Part shown: positions 20,452 to 29,769 of the stretch, one piece after another
How the letters are laid out: each line of letters opens with the position of its first letter
Position numbering within the stretch: position 1 is the first letter of the stretch
NCBI RefSeq assembly: GCF_030272615.1
Contig: NC_081410.1
Location: forward strand, 566,327,152-566,391,151
Reading direction: 5' to 3'
DNA: 64,000 bases
From: Cryptomeria japonica
Lineage: Eukaryota; Streptophyta; Pinopsida; Cupressales; Cupressaceae
Notes under the pieces: generated by a model
What the model was told of the DNA's origin: nothing
The model's input: only the letters and a program-made list of their open reading frames with translations
The model's database searches: none
Position numbers and translations under genes: made by a program

Positions 20452-22115
20452 TGTGTGGGGGAAAAAAGCGAGACTAGGTTATCATGCCCTAACCCTACCT
20501 TTTGTCACACATTACGGAATACGAAAGAGCCTAGAGGTATCACACAATTGGCTACTTCTTTTTGTGAAAGAGAGAGCCACGGGCTACCTATTAGGGTTTC
20601 TATTCCTTTGTTGAAATTGTAAGATCAAGTAATGCAAGTTCGAACCCTAATCCCAAAATGCAAGTATGAACTAATAACAATATTGCAGAATTGAGATTAA
20701 TCAATGAACAACTGTAAATACAAGGATGGAATAAGAATGCAAATGTGTACCCAGAGTCAAAATCAGACTGAAAATGTGCGGGACGGGGGCGTGGGCGCCA
20801 CTGTCCTGAAAACTGCACCGGAAACTGTCGTTCTGCACTCTGAAACACTATCGGAAAGCTTTCTGAAAGCTGTCTGTCCGGAGGACCAGGGTGCCCAACG
20901 CCTCTGTCCCAGGGACCAGGGTGCCCAGCGCCCTTGTCCTGGCAGGACCAGGACGCCCAGCGCCCCTGTCCCAGTCTTCTGCCCTGCAATTTGATACAGA
21001 GTGCTGTCTCGACCTGTTCTCTCCGGATCTGTATCCTGCAGCGTCGTCCGAGTCCCGAAACCTGCACTTATATCTGAAAAAGGGTGTATGGGCGGCTATA
21101 TAGGGTTTTGCCTTAGTCAAACCCCCGCTTCAGTGATTTCCACCTCCACAAATAGCCAAGTTGTTTTGTAAAATGTATTGTGTGTGCAGACCTAGTGTGT
21201 GTGCAAGGTCCTAAAATGCAAGAAAGAAAACTAGAGCAACCTAGAAAGTAAACCCTAATTGCTTGTAAATGATAATGTAAATGTTCTAAATCAAGATGCA
21301 AAGTGATCTAAAGCATGTATGAAGGATATATTGAAGCTTTATGCAAAGACATGAAAACAACATGAAATCATACCCAACCCTCAAGGGAGAGGTACAAGCC
21401 AATCTTCAGTCGGTAATCTCCTATTGTTCTTCAATGTCTTCCAAGCCCTAAATGGATGAATGGAATTGATAAATGCTTGGTAGAGGGATGTTGTAAGATG
21501 TTGAAGTCTTCAAAGATCTGCTCTTTCACTGCATATGAGGTTCCTGGAAAACAAAAATCCGATCCTTTCAAATGAAGAAAGAGAGCTCTTATGTATGAAA
21601 CCCTAGGTCGCAATTTCGTCTTTTGGCCGACCTAGAGATCGAATATCCCGCCAATTTCTTGGGTTTAAGCTTTATTTTATGATTGGATCGCGCTCCTAAA
21701 ATTTCGGAAAAAATGTTCGGGACCGTGTGCACTCCGGGCGCCACGGTCCCGACAACTTTTCACCAAATTTTCAGGACCGTCAGATATGATGATTTTAGAG
21801 AGAATCACGAAGTTACAGGTGATTTCGAGATGTTTTAACCCCCGAAATCAAGCCCCCAAGCTCAGAATAGGGCTTAATTAGGGTTTTTGATTAAGTGATG
21901 TATTGGAGGAATAAAATGAAAGGGGCACACTTTAATGAAAGGGCCTGACTTTGTGATGTGGAAGATGATGAAATAGAACCTTTAGACCTAATTAATTTGA
22001 TTAATTAAGTGCTAAAGGGGAAATGCAATGCAAAATGCAACTGCGCCAAGGCGGGTGCTAAACTAGGTGTTAAATTGTACTGCTTTAGCAAGTGCGTACA
22101 ATTTATGACGTTACA
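20452..22115 (-). repeat. 5' LTR of host gypsy element (1,664 bp)
   Basis: Same length as 2129-3792. It carries the same hairpin modules (about 20780-20815 and 21697-21800) and GGACCAGGG-type units (20880-20965). The minus strand has a TATA-like CCTATATAGCC at about 21093-21103, a candidate promoter. Confidence 0.93.
21093..21103 (-). promoter_or_regulatory. candidate TATA box of host element 5' LTR
   Basis: CCTATATAGCC on the minus strand, inside the 5' LTR and in the right orientation. The same sequence occurs in the other LTR near 2770-2780. No start site can be read from sequence alone. Confidence 0.45.
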
Positions 22116-22120
22116 GTACC
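22116..22120. repeat. target-site duplication, right copy (GTACC)
   Basis: Exact copy of 2124-2128 directly outside the right LTR. Confidence 0.93.
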
Positions 22121-22595
22121 GTTCCAAGCTGTTTGACAAGTGATGATCATCATATACTACCACTGCCATCCATACAACAAACTTTAATTTCTTTAGGTGA
22201 CAGATGTTGTGTAACAACATGGGAACTCTCGCATACCCACCACTATCATTCTATAGGACATCATCTGTGTTACTCTCCCTCTTTCTCTTCCTACCCGTTT
22301 TTTCTTTCTCAAAAACAAATTGTAGGTACTCTGACTCATCATGTCGCTTTGTTGACACTATTTTCCACATCTTCTCTGCTCATTAAAAACACATTCGAGA
22401 AGAATATTGTTGCAGGTTTCCTTGTTTGTCACAGTAATACACCCGTGGTTCAATTTCAAACCCTATTCCTCCTATTCAATATACACACACAAATCCATCA
22501 ATCAATTTTCTTAGGAGAGCATACATAATAAAAATCAAAGAGGAAGTTGTAGACAAGAAATAAATTCACTTACTTCTATAGAAGTACAGACACAG
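22121..22595. other. flank of host element, no gene seen
   Basis: Ordinary AT-rich sequence that continued 2100-2128 before the 20-kb insertion. Short open frames show no domain. Confidence 0.5.
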
Positions 22596-22795
22596 TTGCA
22601 GTGGGGTATGGAGGGAGGGAGGGAGAGAAGAAGAGAAAGAGGGATGGGGTATGGAGGAAGGGAGAAGGGGAGAGAGCGAGAGAGGGAGGGATGGAGTATG
22701 GAGGAAGGGATAAGGGGAGAGAGGGAGGGATGGGGTATGCAGGAAGGGAGAAGGGGAGAGAGCGAGGGAGAGAGAGAGGGATGGGGTATGGAGGA

Positions 22796-22827
<32 letters not shown>

Positions 22828-22850
22828 GCACCTTGTATGCATTTGAGAGG
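22596..22850. repeat. GA-rich minisatellite, right-hand block
   Basis: Five units around GGGGTATG(G/C)AGGAAGGGA (about 22604, 22646, 22690, 22731, 22782), ending in a (GA)n run at 22800-22828. The unit is the one in 1-1640. Before the retrotransposon arrived the two blocks lay only about 1 kb apart. Confidence 0.9.
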
Positions 22851-23746
22851 GGGAGACAATACACTTATATGTGTATATATATAAGGTAAATGCACAAAGA
22901 TGGTGGTAAAAAAGGGGGGTATACGTGGACACTTTTTTTTCTGAAATCAGGTGAACCTAAACTTGGAGGCAAAATTTGAAAGTCATCTACTGAAGATATG
23001 AAGATAATCAAAGAACAAATATTGTAGTACTCTGAATCTAGTTTTCAAACTACTAAAAATTTTCAAAATTGGATAAGATTAAGGGGGTCAAATCCTTCGC
23101 GCACCAAAAATTGACCTTGATTTTTTCTGAAAACATAACAATGTCTGACGTGTGCATCAAAAAAGTCATAGCTAGATTTAGTATTTTGACAAATCCTTTG
23201 GCAGAAAGATAGTTAAGAGTGAGCACTAGAAGATGTATATTTCTTTGTAATTTTTTGTTGAGTATTTTTTTTTTTTTGATTTTTCCAATCGAGCACATTC
23301 TGAAAATTAGGTACCTGTTCGTGCACGAAGTATAAGTTGCACTAAACAAATTGGAAATACAATTTTTTTTTAAATTGTAAATAATCAAGTGCACTACAAT
23401 AATATATAAAGTTTTTTAAATTTGCATAATTATATCAAAAGTTATTCAAAAAATGGTGCATCTATGTCTGTGAGAACTATGGAGACACTGGTAAAAGAAA
23501 TTCAATAATAATATGTTATTGTTGTTCAAATTGAAAAAAATTATATGGTTAGAAAGCTCAGAAGATGGGTGAAAATATGGTGGCAATTTTAGAAACACCC
23601 ACTTGGTGAAGTCTAAACCTGATGATGACAAAGTCGATAAACCAAGTTGATAAAATAAAACACGTCAAAAATGAGAAAAATGGAGGGAAATCAAACTTCC
23701 AAACCGTAGCTTTGTCATCCAAGCCTATTTCCAACCCTAAACAGTC
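22851..23746. other. AT-rich interval without recognisable gene
   Basis: Homopolymer runs and short open frames only. I recognise no domain, RNA or repeat family. Confidence 0.5.
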
Positions 23747-23895
23747 AAAAGCGTGTACGAGGTACTACAAGTGTAAAAAGCGCATACGGGGTACTTATGG
23801 TGTAAGCAGCGTGTACGCGCTCGTTTTCCTATAAACAATGCGTACCTACTCTTTTTACTATAAACAGTGTGTACGCGCTATTGTATAATATGATA
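23747..23895. repeat. 29-bp tandem array, five degenerate units
   Basis: Units start at 23751 (GCGTGTACGAGG), 23780 (GCGCATACGGGG), 23809 (GCGTGTACGCGC), 23838 (ATGCGTACCTAC) and 23867 (GTGTGTACGCGC). Spacing is exactly 29 bp each time. The GTAC-bearing core is kept while the A/T-rich part varies (TAAACA, TAAGCA, TAAAAA). The array is followed by (TA)-rich sequence. Confidence 0.85.
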
Positions 23896-24846
23896 TTTTA
23901 TATATAATATGTGTATATACATATAATATATTTGGCCTTCCAAAGTTGAACTACAAAACTGAAAAGTTCAGCGAGAGGGGGTTAAAAAAATTTTAAAATA
24001 TTGTTGACGTGGTACTGATGTCGGCAAATGAAGGGCTTAAAATTGATGCCCGTCTTACCATCAAAAAAATTTCACCTCCTTGCCCATTCGGCATCCGTGA
24101 AGTACAGACTGGGTGATGTGGCGATCTGTGACTGGCTAAAAAAAGATGATGTGGCAGAGTCTGATCAGGTGATGTTGATGTGGCCGGTCCATGGGGCGAA
24201 GGGGCCTTGCAGGTGGTAGAGGATGACGGGCCCACCTGGTGAGGTGGCGGTCGGGTGGCCGACAAGAGCTTTGCCAGCGGCAGGGTCGGGCCGGTGGTAC
24301 AGGGGGCTGGCTTGAGGGCTTGAACGGTTGCGGGTACCGGTTAGCGGCAAGGTCCCTTGCCAGAGGACCGATGGTGGTAGTAGGGCCGGGGCCAGAGCTG
24401 GCGATGGCGGCAGCTTGACTGCACGAGCGATGAGGATGACAACACGGTCTGTAGAGCGGGCCCGCTTGCGAGTATGGCTAGTTGGGGGGCCCGAAAAAAT
24501 GCAAAACCTGCAAAAAGAATGTAGACTGCATACGGAGATCACGGGGGGTCTTCGAACCCCCAAAAACAATTTTTTGAAATTTTTTTTTAACTATCATTTT
24601 TTTTTTTTTTTTAAATTTCAAATTTTTTTTTTTCTTTAGAAAATAACTTTTTTTTAAAACAATTTCGAAATCCATACGACTATAGCCAAAATAGGCAAAA
24701 AAAATTTCTCACCAAATATAGTCGACTTTATAGTCAAAATTTATGGAAACGGCCTCTCGGACTCAACCGTGATGTCCAAATCATTGTATGACATCCCCAA
24801 AAATAGCACCTCCCCAGATCCAAAATTTGAAGCCTCCAAAATGTCT
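23896..24846. other. mixed interval: GC-rich stretch then homopolymer runs
   Basis: About 24170-24500 is markedly GC-rich compared with its surroundings. A small stem GGGGGTCTTCGAACCCCC follows at 24544-24561, then runs of T and A (24570-24665). Open frames here have no recognisable domain. The stretch from about 24660 reads like retrotransposon-derived non-coding DNA, but I cannot name the family. Confidence 0.4.
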
Positions 24847-25322
24847 CCAAAAGACTAATCAATTAAGCCCTATATTATTCATCATGGATATTATTCCACC
24901 TTACTTAAGTTTACTTAGGATAATGCATTTCATAGTAGTTTGGGTATGAGACACTTGGGTGTTTGTGCCACATTGGGATAGTGTGTGTAGGAGAATTTCC
25001 ACCTTTTATGGTGTTGATCTTATCTTGTTACATTCCACCTCATGTGGAATATTTTATTGTTTCTCCTACCTACCCAAACCTATTTCCTACCTACCCTTGT
25101 TTCTTATTGAGCCACATGCCATGTTTGTGTGCTCACATATCCCTAGCCTTGTCTATATAAGAGAGCTCATCTACTTTGTTTGTATGGGCAATCATTAAAC
25201 ATCTTGTAATGATCTAGTTAATCATATTTTGCATCTTGATAGAATATAATTTATTCCTATCATATATTTTGTCTCTCTTATTTGTGCTTTCCATTGCCTC
25301 TAGATCTTGGCAAATTATCACA
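24847..25322 (+). repeat. copia-type LTR (left edge uncertain)
   Basis: The right edge is clear: TTATCACA is followed at once by TGGTATTAGAGCC, close to the initiator-tRNA-Met primer site TGGTATCAGAGC. A promoter-like CTATATAAG lies at about 25152-25160. No second copy of this LTR occurs in the window, so the left edge is a guess and the element is truncated. Confidence 0.6.
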
Positions 25323-25335
25323 TGGTATTAGAGCC
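25323..25335 (+). other. primer-binding site of truncated copia-type element
   Basis: TGGTATTAGAGCC directly abuts the LTR. It differs from the usual initiator-Met site by one C-to-T change. Confidence 0.65.
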
Positions 25336-26210
25336 ATTAGAGTGTCATTGATTTGTCAATTGAGAGAAATTTGATGCTATTTGGGGTTTGCATTTTGGAG
25401 CTTTCTATTGCAGGTTATTATTCAAGCTTGATGGGTCAAATCTAAGGTCATCATTGGATTCAGGAGGTCCAAGAAAGTCATTTTTGCCTTTTGTTTCATC
25501 CAAATTGGACTTCGGAGGCCAATTCTAGAGGTATTTGAAGTTTGAAGCTGTGGTGGAAGTTTTCCAGAATTATAATTTTGTAGACAATTTTCAAATAGTG
25601 ATATCTCACTCATCCGGACTCCTTTTTTTGAGCAATTTTTTTTTTGTTTTGGGGTAGAATTTTGTGATCTATAGAGTGATAGAGGAGTTTTCTTATTTTC
25701 GGATACTGGTTTGTCTGAAATCGTGAAATCCCAATTTTTACAACTTTGGAGGCTTCGTTTGGACTCATATGGACTCCTTTTCAGGTGCTGTTTTTTTTGA
25801 AAGTGCATAATTTTTCATCTACTTTCATAATCAGCCATTAGTTTGTGGTTATTTTGAGTAGAAATTGTACTTTCAGTATTTGGTCATTTTTGGCCTATTT
25901 GGTACTTGTACTTTGCTTGGATCTTAGTTTAGATCACTAACAGTATTTGTTGAAGTCTCTTATATCTCATTTTGCAAAGTTGTAATCATTGAAATTATAA
26001 GTCCATTTTTCCATTATTTGCAAGTGCCAACATGATCTTTTTATGGGGGGTCAGTTGTTCATTTATATCTCTTGGTGAAATTCCATTCAGAGGCATCTTC
26101 ATCTGCAGTATTCTATAGGGTTTCTTTGTTGGTGCCATCATTTTCATGTTTCCACATTTGAATATTTTATCATGATGTATGCTCTTGCATGAGCAATAGA
26201 TTGGACTCAA
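25336..26210 (+). mobile_element. leader of a truncated copia-type element
   Basis: Non-coding sequence following the primer-binding site. It has repeated phrases such as TTGGACT, GGAGGCC and TTTGAAG. No gag start or pol motif follows, and the element appears cut off near 26210. Confidence 0.4.
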
Positions 26211-27614
26211 TGCAAATCATCCTCTCGTGAATATTGATATGTGAGATGCTTCCAAGAAGATACAAACTACACAGTTTAATCAAGATGCATATGTAAAATT
26301 AAGCAGACCACCAATCTAACCATATTCAACTCTGACACCATGTTATAATTATTAGGATCTACTAGACAAAATGTTGATACTAGTTGGAATGTAAAAGAAT
26401 ATCACATGTCATATAAGTTTATCAAATAAATAATTGATACATAGATTGGATAATGGGCATAAAGTTAAATAGTTAAATATGTACCATGATGTAAAAACTT
26501 ATAATAGATGAACATATATATACTTCAAGTAAGATAAATTACCTATTAGAATTATGGTGAAGTAGCCAAACAATAGGCATGTATTTCCCTTGATCTAAGA
26601 CTAGTGACACACAAAACTCAATTAAACTGCAAGAAAGAAAAGAAACATGACTAAATAATATTCTCCCTAAAAAATTATCTAGAAGATGGAATAATATACA
26701 CTAACAAAGCCAAGCCAAAACCTCTATATAAATTATTTACCAAAAATAAATTATTAAAAGGTTATGATTATCTTACTGGCAAAAAAGAAAAAAAGGAAAA
26801 AATTCCACTCATGGGTGCTCCTTATAATTATCCTAAATAAAACTAACCTTAATATTGAAATGAAATCTAGACAAACCATATAATGAGTACACAAAGGTAT
26901 TTCATGGTAATAGGTACCCAATTTATGTTACTTATCAATTATGAATTACTTTGGGGAATAACAAAAAATGTCTTCATCTAGGAAATGGGTTTAGAGTTTA
27001 ATGTGCATTGTGCATTAATAGTAGACAATTATCTTATAATTGTGCTCATGGTTTGATTTATAGTTGTGTTTACCTTACTATCTTTTATCTCTTCATTTTA
27101 AATCTTGGGATATCTCCTTGAATTGCATTTGCACAACTATTCCTAAAGAAATACAATTGATATTCAAAGGTTTTTTTTGGTATGTTTTGTTTTAGTATAT
27201 AGTTAGTTTGTGTCATGGTTTGGTTTCCTTTTGGGTAGCATGCAATCTTTCTTTCTTTTGGCTACAATTGGCTCCATTTCTATTGTCTTTGTTGGTTGGC
27301 ATATTTTGTTGATTTTATACTAGTTTGGTTTTAGTCTAAACTTGTTGGTTTTTTCTTTTGATCTATAATGGGTGGCACCCTTACCCACTTATTTTATTAA
27401 AATATTATTCCTAAAGAAACAAGAAATATTTAAACATGTTGGTCATTTAACCATCCTCAAAACCATTCAAGCATTTTCAACATAATAGCCCCTCCAAAGA
27501 AGAAAATGAATCTTAATATTCATCTATCTCCATGTATTTATCCATCTTTCTTATATCCAATAATTCATCACTAATTTTAGTTTCAACAAATGATTTATGG
27601 TGGATTTGGCTGAG
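26211..27614. other. AT-rich interval without recognisable gene
   Basis: No open frame of note and no repeat I can name. It ends at the insertion site of the next LTR element. Confidence 0.5.
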
Positions 27615-27619
27615 TGACA
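27615..27619. repeat. target-site duplication (TGACA), left
   Basis: TGACA precedes the LTR start TGTTGGC, and TAACA follows the right LTR at 34529-34533. The two match at four of five bases, consistent with an aged duplication. Confidence 0.65.
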
Positions 27620-28550
27620 TGTTGGCAATTAACACTCAATCGATTGGTTTCAATATGTTGTCATTGATGGAAACATGGTAATTTATTCAAGCTTCATATT
27701 TTGGGTTAGTTGTGTACTGGAAGGCACTTCATAGACACTTCATCAGCACCAGAAAGTTGAAAGGAATCCTTTGGTTACTGGCAATGTAGGCTGACATGGT
27801 TTAGAATCAGGTTATCAGTATTGAAGGCCGACATCTTTTCGATCCGGCATCGGAAATTATTTTTGATATTCATGTATTTATGTTATCTAGCTGACATGTA
27901 TATTGATATTGTAATTATCTTTGTAAGACGACATAGGGCATGATAAATTGTAAAGGGTATATAGGTCAGTTGGTTAGATCATTTTTGAAATATCATGAGT
28001 ATATATATAAGGAAGAAAATAATGAAGGAGATGTGAAATATATGAGAGAGATTATGTATGTGAGGATATTTTTGTAAAGGGTTATTCCAGTATAGGGTTA
28101 AGGGTTTCAGACCGGGACAGACATAGCTTAACCAGAATTGTATTTAGGCATATAAGATTCTATCTTTGCAGCTCAATCATTTCTTTGGATTGTAGTCTGG
28201 ATTTGTATGTAGTCAGTGAGGCTCCTTTTGTGATTGAGCAGTGTGCTCTAGGCTGTAAGCCTTCCTACAAGTGCAGGCCCCTATATTTTGTAATATCTCT
28301 TCATATGGCTAGTGGATTAATATTGTGGGTCACAAATCTCACCGTGGTTTTTCCTCTTTGAGGTTTTCCACGTATAATTATGTGTGTTATGGTATTCAAT
28401 TATGTGATTGGATTATTGGTTTCTTTACTTCTTTCAATTCTATATGTACTGGTATACCAGTTGGTGTATGCATGTTTTAATAAGGTTAAAATTATTTATT
28501 TTGATAAAACACTGATTCACCCCCCCTCTCAGTGTTTTTGAACTTCAACG
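27620..28550 (+). repeat. 5' LTR of copia-type element
   Basis: Starts TGTTGGCAATT and matches 33588-34528 throughout. TATA-like TATATATAAGG at about 28002-28012 lies in a conserved position in both copies. It ends ...CTTCAACG, a decayed CA. Confidence 0.9.
28002..28012 (+). promoter_or_regulatory. candidate TATA box in 5' LTR
   Basis: TATATATAAGG in the mid-LTR, conserved in the other LTR at about 33982-33992. Confidence 0.5.
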
Positions 28551-28552
28551 AT

Positions 28553-28564
28553 TGGTATCAGAGC
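28553..28564 (+). other. primer-binding site (initiator tRNA-Met type)
   Basis: TGGTATCAGAGC two bases inside the 5' LTR, the classic plant LTR-retrotransposon primer site. Confidence 0.9.
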
Positions 28565-28618
28565 CTTGTGCCTTGGAGGAAGTTTAACAACTTGAGGAAG
28601 ATCCTGAATCTGGAATCC

Positions 28619-29750
28619 ATGGATATAAATTTGGAGAAGCAACTTGAGGTGGCACTTGAAGATTATGATGCTAAAAGGATGAAGAAATTAAAGGTACAAG
28701 ATGAATTGAATTGTGCATGGGAATTCATTCTTGTCCTATAGGAGATACTGTCATCAGTTCAGGCTAGGAGAAAGAAACTTTTGCAGAATAAGGATAATGA
28801 TGAGAAAGATGCACTTAATGAGAGATGTTTGAAGTTGAGCTAGGAGAACATGGTTATGAGGAATGAAATGCAAGCTATAACTATGATGATGTCTAAAGAG
28901 ATTGAGGACCAGGAGAAAAAGAAAAAAAATCTTGTTGTATCTCTAAAGAACAAATTTGAAGAATATGGAAGGTTGGTTCATGAGAATGACACGTTGAGAA
29001 CTTATTTAGTGCAATCCCAAAGTAATGAACAAGAGCTTGAGAGACAAATGGTAATTTTCAGATATGATCTGTCTATTGCAAGTGAGTATAAAGAAAAATT
29101 CAAGATTAGTTCAGCATAGCTAGATGAGTTATTGAAAAGACAAAGGCAGAATGGAGATTCCAGTGGACTTGGATTTGAAAAAGGATAGAGTTCTGGTACT
29201 GCAAATGAAGATCAAAACCTTAAGGCATTGGTAAGGTAGTTTAAAGCTTATAAATTTAATGGTAGATGATTTGTTTGTAACCAATTTGGTCACATGGCTA
29301 GGCAATATAGAAACAGAGCAAATCAGAACCCTGATTCTACTCTCGGTCAATGTTCTAAATGTAATAAGTATGGTCATAAGATAGAAGATTGCAGAATAAA
29401 TGTTAAGTGTTATGCATGTGGAAAATTTGGATGTATGGCTAATCAGTGCAGGTCAAGAAATTGCAATAGTTTTAGCAAAGCAATTCAAAAGAATAATGTT
29501 ACATGTTATACATGTAATGAGGTTGGACATATTGCTAAGTTCTGTAGAAGCATAAATCCATCAACTGGTAATGGAGGATCAAATGAGAAAGGAAAAGAGA
29601 AGGTTAATGAAATCCAACAAGATCATACCCAGAGATAGGTCAGGAAGACTGAAGAACAATTAGCAGATGGTAATGCACTAGTTACTCAATTGACAGAGGA
29701 GGTTGCTCCTGCATTGGTAGGAAGCTCATTCGATAACTAAGGTAGATGTC
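28619..29750 (+). pseudogene. gag-like gene: coiled coil plus four CCHC zinc knuckles
   Basis: From MDINLEKQLEVALEDYD a single frame persists to about 29740. It is broken only by nonsense codons (for example TAG at 28739, 28841, 29117 and 29636). The first half is Lys/Glu-rich with heptad-like spacing, so coiled coil is likely. The second half has CNQFGHMARQY (a knuckle whose first Cys is now a stop and last Cys a Tyr), then three intact knuckles: CSKCNKYGHKIEDC, CYACGKFGCMANQC and CYTCNEVGHIAKFC. The middle intact one has Cys where His is normal. Multiple CCHC knuckles are typical of nucleocapsid parts of gag. The capsid part is not recognisable by eye. Confidence 0.8.
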
Positions 29751-29769
29751 TTAGGGGTAGGAAAAATTC

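Larger units (their letters stand above)
2129..22115 (-). mobile_element. Ty3/gypsy LTR retrotransposon, Tat-lineage character (host element)
   Basis: Two 1,664-bp direct repeats (2129-3792 and 20452-22115) bound the element. It is flanked by a perfect GTACC duplication. Orientation is minus: primer-binding site at 20431-20448, an unrecognised ORF, then RT, RNase H and integrase, then a long 3' region carrying an antisense plant-mobile-domain gene, then the polypurine tract at 3793-3808. A second gypsy element (10309-18108) interrupts RT, and removing it leaves about 12.2 kb. RT-RNaseH-INT order is diagnostic of Ty3/gypsy. The extra antisense ORF between pol and the 3' LTR is known from the Tat lineage. 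I find no gag domain and no aspartic protease. One frameshift (about 19060-19075) and one in-frame stop (8193-8195) suggest this copy is dead. Confidence 0.92.

Noticed and set aside
22535-22932. Ser/Leu/Pro-rich minus-strand frames at the right GA block
   Set aside because: They are the complement of the GA repeat and not genes.
23747-23895. CRISPR-like array (29-bp period)
   Set aside because: Units are contiguous with no unique spacers, and the surrounding DNA is eukaryotic.
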